From positions 62,001 through 126,000 of the forward strand of contig CAIRGJ010000023.1 in NCBI GenBank assembly GCA_903878085.1: a stretch of DNA of 64,000 nucleotides. The letters are read 5' to 3'. This DNA comes from an uncultured Hyphomicrobiales bacterium. GTDB lineage: Bacteria > Pseudomonadota > Alphaproteobacteria > Rhizobiales > Xanthobacteraceae. Of this stretch, positions 51,978 to 59,709 are shown in pieces. The notes under the pieces were generated by a model, which worked only from the letters and a program-made list of their open reading frames with translations, was not told where the DNA came from and did no database searches. The stretch's first letter is position 1, and every line of letters begins with the position of its first letter. The position numbers and the translations under genes are program-made.

Positions 51978-54311
51978 ATGCCGCGCACGCGCAACGATTT
52001 GCCGCGTATGCAAAAGCAGTCGCCTGTCCGCGCGCCGCTGGAGCCGCCCGCCGACGCCGTGACGCAGGTGCTCGAAAAGCCGGCGCCGGCCAAAAAGCCG
52101 CTGAAAATGATGCGGCAATACGACCTGATCGAGCGGGTCCGGCGTTACAATCCCAATACCAACGAGGCGTTGCTCAACCGCGCCTATGTCTACGCCATGA
52201 AGGCGCATGGCGAGCAGCGCCGCGCCTCCGGCGATCCGTATTTCTCGCACCCGATCGAAGTCGCGGCGATTCTCACCGACCTCAAGCTCGACGACGCCAC
52301 CATCGCTGCGGCGCTTTTGCATGACACCATTGAGGATACCGCAGCCACGCGGACCGAGATCGACAGTCTGTTCGGACCTGATATCGGCGCGCTGGTCGAA
52401 GGCCTGACCAAGCTCAAGCGCCTCGATCTGGTGACCAAGGAAGCCAAGCAGGCCGAAAACCTGCGCAAGCTGTTGCTGGCGATCGCCGACGACGTCCGCG
52501 TGCTGCTGGTCAAGCTCGCCGACCGTCTGCACAACATGCGCACGCTGCACTTCATGCCGCCGGCCTCGCGCCGCCGCGCCGCCGAGGAGACGCTGGAGAT
52601 CTATGCGCCGCTCGCCGGCCGCATGGGCATGCACGAGATGCGCGAGGAGCTCGACGATCTTTCGTTCCGCGAGCTTTATCCGGACGCCTACGAGGTGGTC
52701 GGCGGCAGGCTCGATGCGCTGGCCGAGCGCAACAAGCTGCTGATCTCGGAAATCGAAAAACAGCTCACCAAGAAATTGGCGGACCGCGGCATCGAGGCGG
52801 TGGTCAAGGGCAGGCGCAAGCGCGCATATTCGATCTGGCGCAAGATGGAGCGCAAGTCGGTCGGCTTCGAGCAGTTGTCCGACATTTTCGGCTTCCGCGT
52901 GATCGTGAAGTCGCTGTCCGATTGCTATCAGGCGCTCGGCATCGTGCACACGACCTGGCCGGTGGTGCCGGGGCGCTTCAAGGATTACATCTCGACGCCG
53001 AAGCAGAACGATTACCGTTCAATTCACACGACGGTGATCGGGCCGAGCAAGCAGCGCGTCGAGCTGCAGATTCGCACCACCGAGATGCAGGAGATCGCCG
53101 AATACGGCATCGCCGCGCACGCGCTCTACAAGGACGGCGCCGGGTCGCCGACCGAATTGCTGTCGCGGGAGTCGACCGCCTATGCCTGGCTGCGGCGGAC
53201 CATTGAGCTTCTGGCCGAAGGCTCGAACCCGGAAGAATTCCTGGAGCACACCAAGCTCGAACTGTTCCACGACCAAGTGTTCTGTTTCACGCCCAAGGGC
53301 AAGCTGATCGCGCTGCCGCGCAAGGCGACGCCGATCGATTTCGCCTATGCGGTGCATACCGACGTCGGCAACGCCACCGTCGGCTGCAAGATCAATGGGC
53401 AAATTGCCCCTTTGACGTCGGAACTCGTCAACGGCGACGAAGTCGAGGTCATCACCTCGAAGGGTCAGATTGCGCCGCCGAGCGCCTGGGAATCGCTGGT
53501 GGTGACCGGCAAGGCGCGCGCGGCGATAAGGCGCGCCACCCGCACCGCGGTGCGCACGCAATATTCCGGCCTCGGCCGCCGCATCGTGATGCGGCTGTTC
53601 CAGCGCGCCAAGATCGCCTATTCGGACGAGAAGCTGCACGGCGCACTGTCGCGGCTGGCGCGCGGCTCGGTCGAGGAGGTGATGGCGGCGGTCGGCCGCA
53701 GCGAGTTGAAGGCCTCCGACGTCGCGCGGGCGATGTACCCCGACTACAAGGAAGAGCGCGCCGCCTCGATGGCGGTGAAGCCGAAGGCCGAGAGCGGCTG
53801 GTTTGGCCTGAAGAAAGCGACTTCGGTGAAATTCAAGGTGCCCGGCAGTGTGGCGGGTCCGGCGATCCCGATCCGCGGCATCAACGGCGATCTGCCGGTG
53901 CGCTTTGCGCCCGATGGCGGCGCAGTGCCGGGCGACCGCATTGTCGGCATTCTGACGCCGGGCGAGGGCATCACGATCTATCCGATCCAGTCGGCGGCGC
54001 TCGCCGCCTTCGAGGACAAGCCGGAAAGCTGGCTGGACGTGCGCTGGGACGACGACGAGAACACACCGCAGCGTTTTCCGGCGCGCATCGAAATCCAGTC
54101 GGTCAACGAGCCGGGCTCGCTGGCGCAGATCGCGCAAGTGATCGCCGAACATGACGGCAATATCGACAACATCCGCATGACGCGCGACGCGCCCGATTTC
54201 ACCAACGTGCAGATCGATCTGGAGGTCTACGACCTCAAGCATCTCACCGCCATCATCGCGCAATTGCGCGCCAAGCCGACGGTGGCGAAAGCGGAACGGG
54301 TCAATGGGTAG
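51978..54311 (+). CDS. rsh: Bifunctional (p)ppGpp synthetase/hydrolase RSH
   Basis: A 777-residue Rel/SpoT homologue. The HD hydrolase domain has His91 (YFSHPIEVAAILTD), His115-Asp116 (ALLHDTIEDT) and LVKLADRLHNMRTL, all needed for (p)ppGpp hydrolysis; the synthetase domain has DIFGFRVIVKSLSDCYQ, KDYISTPKQNDYRSIHT and EYGIAAHALYK. TGS (VFCFTPKGKLIALPRKATP) and C-terminal ACT domains follow. It makes and degrades the stringent-response alarmone. The N-terminus extends about 40 residues past the usual start, near MMRQYDLIERV; a shorter start at 52104 is possible. A terminator separates it from rpoZ. Confidence 0.96.
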   Translation: MPRTRNDLPRMQKQSPVRAPLEPPADAVTQVLEKPAPAKKPLKMMRQYDLIERVRRYNPNTNEALLNRAYVYAMKAHGEQRRASGDPYFSHPIEVAAILTDLKLDDATIAAALLHDTIEDTAATRTEIDSLFGPDIGALVEGLTKLKRLDLVTKEAKQAENLRKLLLAIADDVRVLLVKLADRLHNMRTLHFMPPASRRRAAEETLEIYAPLAGRMGMHEMREELDDLSFRELYPDAYEVVGGRLDALAERNKLLISEIEKQLTKKLADRGIEAVVKGRRKRAYSIWRKMERKSVGFEQLSDIFGFRVIVKSLSDCYQALGIVHTTWPVVPGRFKDYISTPKQNDYRSIHTTVIGPSKQRVELQIRTTEMQEIAEYGIAAHALYKDGAGSPTELLSRESTAYAWLRRTIELLAEGSNPEEFLEHTKLELFHDQVFCFTPKGKLIALPRKATPIDFAYAVHTDVGNATVGCKINGQIAPLTSELVNGDEVEVITSKGQIAPPSAWESLVVTGKARAAIRRATRTAVRTQYSGLGRRIVMRLFQRAKIAYSDEKLHGALSRLARGSVEEVMAAVGRSELKASDVARAMYPDYKEERAASMAVKPKAESGWFGLKKATSVKFKVPGSVAGPAIPIRGINGDLPVRFAPDGGAVPGDRIVGILTPGEGITIYPIQSAALAAFEDKPESWLDVRWDDDENTPQRFPARIEIQSVNEPGSLAQIAQVIAEHDGNIDNIRMTRDAPDFTNVQIDLEVYDLKHLTAIIAQLRAKPTVAKAERVNG

Positions 54312-54312
54312 C

Positions 54313-54360
54313 CGCATGATCCCGAACAGTGGGAACCGGCATTCGGATCGGACCGTGCGG
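54313..54360. repeat. Palindromic repeat element, diverged copy 2
   Basis: GCATGATCCCGAACAGTGGG followed by AACCGGCATTCGGATCGG and a close to CCGTGCGG, one copy of the element seen at 59077 and inverted at 50349. It lies between rsh and pdxJ and so is in the transcript of both. The arms are more diverged here than in the other copies. Confidence 0.65.
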
Positions 54361-54368
54361 AGCGCAAC

Positions 54369-55133
54369 ATGACCCTTCGCCTCGGCGTCAATGTCGATCA
54401 CGTCGCCACCATCCGGAACGCCCGCGGCGGCCGTCACCCCGATCCGGTGCGCGCCGCCAAGCTCGCGATTGCCGCCGGCTGCCACGGCATTACCGCGCAC
54501 TTACGCGAAGACCGCCGCCATATCCGCGACGACGACATCGCGCGGCTGAAGGCGGAAATCGACAAGCCGTTGAATTTCGAAATGGCGGCGACCGACGAGA
54601 TGGTCGCGATTGCGCTCAAGACCCATCCGCATGCGGTGTGTCTGGTCCCGGAAAAGCGCACCGAGCGCACCACCGAAGGCGGGCTCGACGCGGTCAAGCA
54701 GCGCGCGCAGCTTGCGCCGGTCGTGCATGCGCTCAAGCACGCCGGCATCCGCGTGTCGCTGTTTATCGGCGCGCAGCCTGAGCAGATCGAAGCCGCGGCG
54801 GAACTAGGCGCGCCAGTGATCGAAATTCACACCGGCGCCTGGTGCGATGCGCTCACGCAAGGCCACGCCGCCGAAGCCAAGACCGAGTGGGAGCTGATCC
54901 GCACCGGCGCGCAATTCGCCAAAGGCCTCGGCCTTGAAGTTCACGCCGGCCACGGCCTCGATTATGCGAGCGCCGAGACCATCGCGGCGCTGCCGCAGAT
55001 CACCGAGTTGAATATCGGCCACTTCCTGATCGGCGAAGCCGTGTTCGAGGGCCTCAGCGAAACGGTGAAATTCATGCGCGCGGCGATGGACCGCGGGCGG
55101 ACGAAGGCGCGCGCGGCGGCGGCGAAACAATGA
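54369..55133 (+). CDS. pdxJ: Pyridoxine 5'-phosphate synthase
   Basis: A 254-residue TIM-barrel enzyme: [55 protein letters not shown], then [16 protein letters not shown] and [16 protein letters not shown]. PdxJ condenses 1-deoxyxylulose-5-phosphate with 3-amino-2-oxopropyl phosphate to form pyridoxine phosphate. The stop overlaps the acpS start by 4 nt. In many proteobacteria pdxJ-acpS is a conserved pair. Confidence 0.96.
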   Translation: MTLRLGVNVDHVATIRNARGGRHPDPVRAAKLAIAAGCHGITAHLREDRRHIRDDDIARLKAEIDKPLNFEMAATDEMVAIALKTHPHAVCLVPEKRTERTTEGGLDAVKQRAQLAPVVHALKHAGIRVSLFIGAQPEQIEAAAELGAPVIEIHTGAWCDALTQGHAAEAKTEWELIRTGAQFAKGLGLEVHAGHGLDYASAETIAALPQITELNIGHFLIGEAVFEGLSETVKFMRAAMDRGRTKARAAAAKQ

Positions 55134-55549
55134 TCATCGGCATCGGCTCGGACCTCTGCGACGCGCGGCGCATTGCCAAAGTGCTGGAGCGTCACGGCGA
55201 CCGCTTTGTCAACCGCATCTTCACCCCGGCCGAGCGTGCCAAGGCCGAGCAGCGCGCCAACCGCGCCGAAACCTACGCCAAACGCTTTGCCGCCAAGGAG
55301 GCCTGCGCCAAGGCGCTGGGCACCGGCTTTCGCCGCGGCGTGTTCTGGCGCGACATGGGCGTCGTCAATATGCCGTCGGGGCGGCCGACCATGAAGCTCA
55401 CCGGCGGCGCGCTTGAGCGCCTCAAGGCGATCACGCCGGCCGGCTGCATGGCCCAGATCGACGTTTCGCTGACCGACGAAGGCCCGACCGCGCAGGCCAT
55501 TGTCATCATTTCGTCGGTGCCTTTGAGCCCGTCCGGCGCCACGGCGTAA
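55130..55549 (+). CDS. acpS: Holo-acyl-carrier-protein synthase
   Basis: A 139-residue enzyme: [20 protein letters not shown] with the metal-binding Asp, then [20 protein letters not shown] holding the Glu, and [20 protein letters not shown]. It attaches 4'-phosphopantetheine to apo-ACP, making it ready for fatty acid synthesis. It overlaps pdxJ by 4 nt at its start. The lepB gene follows after about 126 nt. Confidence 0.96.
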   Translation: MIIGIGSDLCDARRIAKVLERHGDRFVNRIFTPAERAKAEQRANRAETYAKRFAAKEACAKALGTGFRRGVFWRDMGVVNMPSGRPTMKLTGGALERLKAITPAGCMAQIDVSLTDEGPTAQAIVIISSVPLSPSGATA

Positions 55550-55675
55550 TCCAGGAAACGCAATCCGCCCAACGGCTTATACCGCGCTCATGGCCTTATT
55601 CATTGCGTGCCGGGGACTCTGCCGCTACAAGGTCGCCGGGGGAGCGCGGGGCGTGATTTGCGGGACAAAAGGCCG

Positions 55676-56431
55676 ATGAGCGTGACATCCGGAACCAAAC
55701 GAAAAGAAGGCGGCCTGGCCGAGACGATCCGCGTGATTTTTCACGCGCTGGTCATCGCACTGGTGATCCGGACCTTTCTGTTTCAGCCGTTCAACATTCC
55801 CTCCGGGTCGATGAAGGCCACGCTGCTGGTCGGCGATTACCTGTTCGTGTCGAAATACAGCTACGGCTTCAGCCAGTTTTCGCTGCCGCTGTCGCCGCCG
55901 TTGTTCTCCGGCCGCATCCCCGACGGCTTCGTGCCCGCGCGCGGCGACGTCGTGGTGTTCCGCCTGCCCAAAGACACCTCGACCGATTACATCAAGCGCG
56001 TGATCGGATTGCCCGGCGACCAGATCCAGGTGATCGACGGCATCGTCAGCATCAACGGCGTGCCGGTGAAGCACGAGCGCGCGAGCGACTTCATCGAGAC
56101 CGAGGAGGGCGCGCAGAACGCCGCCGTCAAGCGCTGGAAGGACACGCTGCCGAATGGCGTCAGCTTCTACACGCTCGATCTGGTCGATAACGGCTTTGCC
56201 GACAACACCCAGGTCTACACCGTGCCGCCCGGCCACTATTTCATGATGGGCGACAACCGCGACAATTCAACGGACAGCCGCTTCAGCCAAGTCGGCATGG
56301 TGCCGTTCGAGAACATCGTCGGCCGCGCGCAGCTGATCTTCTTCTCTGTCCACGAGGGCGAACGCGCCTGGCAGTTCTGGCGCTGGCCCGTTGCGGTGCG
56401 TTGGAACAGGCTGTTCACGATCGTACGATGA
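55676..56431 (+). CDS. lepB: Signal peptidase I
   Basis: A 251-residue type I signal peptidase from the ATG at 55676 (AAAGG upstream); the in-frame start at 55607 gives a less likely N-terminus. A single N-terminal membrane helix (VIFHALVIALVIRTFLF) is followed by the catalytic Ser45 in PSGSMKATLLVGDYLF and Lys107 in TDYIKRVIGLPGD; GHYFMMGDNRDNSTDSR is the third family box. It removes signal peptides on the outer face of the inner membrane. The stop overlaps rnc by 4 nt. Confidence 0.96.
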   Translation: MSVTSGTKRKEGGLAETIRVIFHALVIALVIRTFLFQPFNIPSGSMKATLLVGDYLFVSKYSYGFSQFSLPLSPPLFSGRIPDGFVPARGDVVVFRLPKDTSTDYIKRVIGLPGDQIQVIDGIVSINGVPVKHERASDFIETEEGAQNAAVKRWKDTLPNGVSFYTLDLVDNGFADNTQVYTVPPGHYFMMGDNRDNSTDSRFSQVGMVPFENIVGRAQLIFFSVHEGERAWQFWRWPVAVRWNRLFTIVR

Positions 56432-57147
56432 GCCGCAAGGCCGCCAAGGACAGATCGGCGCTCGAGGAGCGCATCGGCTACAAGTTTGCCGACAAAGCCA
56501 TGCTTGAGCGCGCGCTCACGCATATCTCGGCGCTGTCGGGCGGCCCGCAAAAGCGGTCGGAAAGCTATCAGCGGCTGGAATTCCTCGGCGATCACGTGCT
56601 CGGGCTGGTGATTTCCGATATGTTGTTTCGCGCCTTCCCGAAGGCGAATGAAGGCGAGCTGTCGCGCCGGCTCGCCGATCTGGTGCGCAAAGAAACCTGC
56701 GCGGAGGTTGCCAAAGCGATGGATCTCGGACCGGCCCTCAAGCTCGGCAATTCGGAGTCGCACGCCGGCGGACGCTTGCGCGCCACGATTCTTGCCGACG
56801 CCTGCGAAGGCCTGGTCGGTGCGGTGTTCATCGACGGCGGCTATCCCGCGTCCGAAGCCCTGATCGGCAAATTCTGGCTGGAGCGTATGCTCAAGCCGCT
56901 GCGGCCGCTGCGCGATCCGAAAACCATGTTGCAGGAATGGGCGCAGGGGCGGGGTCTGCCGACGCCGGCCTATAAGGAGCTCGCGCGCACCGGCCCGCAT
57001 CACGATCCGGAATTCCGCGTCGCCGTCGTGCTGCCCGACAAGCCGCCGGCCGAAGGCAAGGGCTCGTCGAAACGCGCCGCCGAACAGGCGGCTGCGGCCG
57101 CGATGCTGACGCGCGTTGGAGTGGCAGTGGACAAACTTGATGGTTGA
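56428..57147 (+). CDS. rnc: Ribonuclease III
   Basis: A 239-residue enzyme: LEERIGYKFADKAMLERALT, the catalytic signature YQRLEFLGDHVLGLVISDML (usually FLGDAVL; here His replaces the Ala, which leaves the acidic residues intact), NEGELSRRLADLVRKETCAE, then FIDGGYPASEALIGK. A double-stranded RNA-binding domain from about residue 160 has DPKTMLQEWAQGRGLPTPAY. It processes rRNA precursors and other double-stranded RNA. It overlaps lepB by 4 nt and era by 8 nt, so the three genes form one unit. Confidence 0.96.
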   Translation: MSRKAAKDRSALEERIGYKFADKAMLERALTHISALSGGPQKRSESYQRLEFLGDHVLGLVISDMLFRAFPKANEGELSRRLADLVRKETCAEVAKAMDLGPALKLGNSESHAGGRLRATILADACEGLVGAVFIDGGYPASEALIGKFWLERMLKPLRPLRDPKTMLQEWAQGRGLPTPAYKELARTGPHHDPEFRVAVVLPDKPPAEGKGSSKRAAEQAAAAAMLTRVGVAVDKLDG

Positions 57148-58075
57148 TAAAAAAACCCCCAGCTTGATGCCAAGCGGCGTCGACACCCGCTGCGGCTTTG
57201 TCGCCTTGATCGGCGCGCCCAATGCGGGCAAATCGACGCTGCTCAACGCGCTGGTCGGCTCGAAAGTCACCATCGTCTCGCACAAGGTGCAGACCACGCG
57301 GGCGCTGATCCGCGGCATTACCATCGAAGGCAAGTCGCAACTGATCTTCGTCGATACGCCCGGCATTTTTTCGCCGAAGCGGCGGCTCGACCGCGCCATG
57401 GTGACCACCGCCTGGAGCGGCGCACACGAGGCCGATCTGGTCGCGGTGCTGATCGACGCGCGCAAGGGCCTCGACGAAGAGGCGGAAGAGTTGCTGGCGC
57501 GGCTCGGCGACGTCAAAGGGCCGAAAATTCTCATTCTCAACAAGATCGATCTGATCCCGCGTGACGCGCTGCTGCTGCTGACCAAGATCGCCAACGAGAA
57601 GGCAAAGTTCGATTCGACCTTCATGATCTCGGCGCTCAAAGGCGACGGCGTTACCGATCTCAAATCCTGGCTGGCCGAGCGCATGCCGGCGAGCCCTTGG
57701 CTGTACCCGCCGGACCAGATGTCGGATGCGCCGTTGCGCCAACTCGCGGCCGAAATCACCCGCGAGAAACTGTTCGAGCGGCTGCACCAGGAACTGCCTT
57801 ATCACTCCACGGTCGAAACCGAGTCCTGGAAGGAACTGCGCGGCGGCGAGGTTCGCATCGAGCAGACGATCTATGTCGAGCGTGAAAGCCAGCGCAAGAT
57901 CGTGATCGGCAAAGGCGGGCAGACCCTCAAGTCGATCGGTGAATCGGCGCGGCGCGAAATCGCCGACATCGTCGAGCACAAGGTGCACCTGTTCTTGTTC
58001 GTCAAGGTGCGCGAAGGCTGGGGCGACGATCCGGAGCGCTATCGCGCCATGGGGCTGGAGTTTCCGAAGGAATAA
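57140..58075 (+). CDS. era: GTPase Era
   Basis: A 311-residue GTPase from the ATG at 57140 (MVDKKTPSLMPSGVDTRCGF), overlapping rnc by 8 nt. G motifs are FVALIGAPNAGKSTLLNAL (G1), FVDTPGIFSPKRR (G3) and ILNKIDLIP (G4). From about residue 215 a KH domain follows with ERESQRKIVIGKGGQTLKSI, the loop that binds 16S rRNA 3' end. Era promotes maturation and assembly of the small ribosomal subunit, and RNase III acts in the same process. Confidence 0.96.
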   Translation: MVDKKTPSLMPSGVDTRCGFVALIGAPNAGKSTLLNALVGSKVTIVSHKVQTTRALIRGITIEGKSQLIFVDTPGIFSPKRRLDRAMVTTAWSGAHEADLVAVLIDARKGLDEEAEELLARLGDVKGPKILILNKIDLIPRDALLLLTKIANEKAKFDSTFMISALKGDGVTDLKSWLAERMPASPWLYPPDQMSDAPLRQLAAEITREKLFERLHQELPYHSTVETESWKELRGGEVRIEQTIYVERESQRKIVIGKGGQTLKSIGESARREIADIVEHKVHLFLFVKVREGWGDDPERYRAMGLEFPKE

Positions 58076-58342
58076 TAGCATTGCCACGCTTTGGGCGGTC
58101 GCAAGCAACGCGGTGTAGGCCAAGTTAGAAATGCTCCAATCTCAAAAATGGAGCGATTCTGAGGCCCTTTGACCCAGTCTTTTATGTAGTTTTTGTCGTT
58201 TTACTGATTTTAAGGCGACTACGGTCGCCGAAGTCGCAACGACTCACGATAAAAAACTCTGCGGGCACGTTTTGTGGGGATGGTTGGTGGTCCTCGCTCT
58301 TGGCGTTTATTAGATCAGGGCACAGCCCTTAGGCGCATCTAA
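58076..58342. other. Gene-free spacer between era and recO
   Basis: The 267-nt spacer is AT-richer than the genes around it. It has GCTCCA and TGGAGC arms near 58133-58155 and a stem GGCGAC...GTCGCC near 58213-58228. T-runs after them (near 58190 and 58255) suggest leader or terminator structures. I see no ORF, tRNA or riboswitch signature. It probably holds the recO promoter, and recO may therefore be expressed separately from era. Confidence 0.4.
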
Positions 58343-59077
58343 ATGCAATGGACCGATGAAGGCATCGTGATCGGCGTGCGGCGGCACGGGGAGGCCAGCG
58401 CCATCCTCGAGCTGATGACGCGCGAGCACGGCCGCCATTTAGGCCTCGTGCGCGGCGGCTTCGGCACCCGCATGAAGCCGATCCTGCAGACCGGCAACAG
58501 CGTCAGCGCCAACTGGCGCGCCCGGCTCGACGAGCATCTGGGCAATTACACCGTCGAAGCGCTGCGCCAGCGCGCGTCGAATTTCTTCGGCGCGCCGCAT
58601 GCGATTTATGGCGTCACCCATCTGGCGGCGTTGATGCGGCTGTTGCCGGAGCGCGATCCGCATGCCGAGCTGTTTACGGTGTTCGAAGGCATTCTCGATC
58701 GGCTCGAAGATCCGGTGCTGGCGGCGCCGCTGGTGGTGCGCTTCGAATTGCAAATGCTCGGCGAGCTCGGCTTCGGCCTCGATCTCGAGCAATGCGCCTC
58801 GACCGGCGCCACCGCCGATCTCGTCTATGTGTCGCCGAAGTCGGGCCGGGCGGTGTCGCGCTTGGCCGGTGCCCCTTACGCCGACCGCATGCTGCGGCTG
58901 CCGGATTTCCTGCGCGACAGCGACGCTGAACCCGCCGGCCGCGATCTCGCCGATGGCTTCGCGCTCACCGGATTTTTCCTCGAGCGCCACGTGCTTCTGC
59001 CGCGCGGCCAGACGCTGACCGACGAGCGCGCCCATTTCATCGCGGCGCTGACCCGGGCGCTGCCGAACGTCGCCTAG
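58343..59077 (+). CDS. recO: DNA repair protein RecO
   Basis: A 244-residue protein: [20 protein letters not shown] is the N-terminal OB-fold start, [18 protein letters not shown] follows, and then the helical region [20 protein letters not shown] with [19 protein letters not shown]. The usual zinc-binding Cys set of some RecO proteins is not present; only one Cys is seen. RecO works with RecF and RecR to load RecA on SSB-covered single-stranded DNA. A palindromic element begins at its stop codon. Confidence 0.95.
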   Translation: MQWTDEGIVIGVRRHGEASAILELMTREHGRHLGLVRGGFGTRMKPILQTGNSVSANWRARLDEHLGNYTVEALRQRASNFFGAPHAIYGVTHLAALMRLLPERDPHAELFTVFEGILDRLEDPVLAAPLVVRFELQMLGELGFGLDLEQCASTGATADLVYVSPKSGRAVSRLAGAPYADRMLRLPDFLRDSDAEPAGRDLADGFALTGFFLERHVLLPRGQTLTDERAHFIAALTRALPNVA

Positions 59078-59125
59078 CGCATGACCCCGAAAAGTGGGTA
59101 CCGGTTTTCGGATAAGGTCATGCGC
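59077..59125. repeat. Palindromic repeat element, copy 3
   Basis: GCGCATGACCCCGAAAAGTG followed by GGTACCGGTTTTCGGATAAG and GTCATGCGC. The outer arms GCGCATGAC and GTCATGCGC are perfectly inverted, and CCGAAAA pairs with TTTTCGG. It begins at the last base of the recO stop codon, so copies 2 and 3 sit at gene ends and can be transcribed. Confidence 0.8.
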
Positions 59126-59139
59126 AAATAAAACGCCAC

Positions 59140-59170
59140 AAAAAAACCGGCCGGCTTCTGGCCGGACCGG
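59140..59170 (-). terminator. Terminator of the small exported protein gene
   Basis: On the minus strand CCGGTCCGGC folds with GCCGGCCGG (loop CAGAA, one bulged T) and a run of seven T follows (59140-59146 in plus coordinates). It lies about 105 nt past the stop of the gene at 59276. A further stem AACAGCCGG/CCGGCTGTT at 59214-59244 precedes it. Confidence 0.8.
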
Positions 59171-59275
59171 CGACCCGGCGGCTGCAACGGCTTTCGTGCC
59201 GCGGACTCAAACAAACAGCCGGCCCCACGGCGGAACCGGCTGTTATGCGTTGCCAGAATTCAAATCGGCCTGGTT

Positions 59276-59551
59276 CTACCAGCGATGGCCACGGCGCCAA
59301 CGACGGTCGCGCCAGCCGTAACCGCCGCCGCCGGTCCAGAAGCAGGAACGGCGCACGACGCAGCCGTAGGGGCCGCAGCGCCGCACCGGGCGGCAGACGT
59401 AAGCCACGTCCTGGGACAGGCTGGTGGTGTCGATGGCGGCCTGGATGCCGGCCGGCGTCGATATAGCCATGGCGTTTGCCTGGCTGGGCGCGAAGCTGGC
59501 CATCGCCAACACGGCGAGGGTGGCCGCTGTAGCAAGAGTAGTTCGGCGCAT
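59276..59551 (-). CDS. Small exported Cys/Gly/Arg/Trp-rich protein
   Basis: Ninety-one residues: signal peptide TTLATAATLAVLAMASFAPS, then a mature part with AISTPAGIQAAIDTTSLSQD and a Cys-rich core VAYVCRPVRRCGPYGCVVRR, ending in a Gly/Trp/Arg tail GWRDRRWRRGHRW. GGGAGAG lies before the ATG. Similar short proteins are common in Bradyrhizobium relatives; function unknown. Upstream a CGAAC-N16-CGTT resembles an EcfG promoter with one -35 mismatch, so it might be a general-stress gene. Confidence 0.8.
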   Translation of the reverse strand: MRRTTLATAATLAVLAMASFAPSQANAMAISTPAGIQAAIDTTSLSQDVAYVCRPVRRCGPYGCVVRRSCFWTGGGGYGWRDRRWRRGHRW

Positions 59552-59599
59552 AGATTTCTCTCCCTTGGATAAATGTCCGACCGCAGTCGTGCGCAGGAT

Positions 59600-59624
59600 A
59601 ACGTAGTCGAACTGTTTAGGTTCG
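59600..59624 (-). promoter_or_regulatory. Candidate EcfG (general stress) promoter
   Basis: On the minus strand CGAAC (59624-59620), a 16-nt spacer, then CGTT (59603-59600), about 50 nt before the ATG of the small exported protein. The published alphaproteobacterial EcfG pattern is GGAAC-N16/17-CGTT, so there is one mismatch in the -35 element. It is a candidate only. Confidence 0.4.
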
Positions 59625-59709
59625 TCACTCTAGCCGGTTTATTTCGAAGAAATCATGGCTGGCATGTTCATCGCTTGTTCATCGCTTTGCGCCGCAGTAG
59701 CACTCAGCC

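Noticed and set aside
53019-54500. Minus-strand ORF of 493 residues over rsh
   Set aside because: Antisense to rsh, Arg/His/Asp-rich, no ribosome site.
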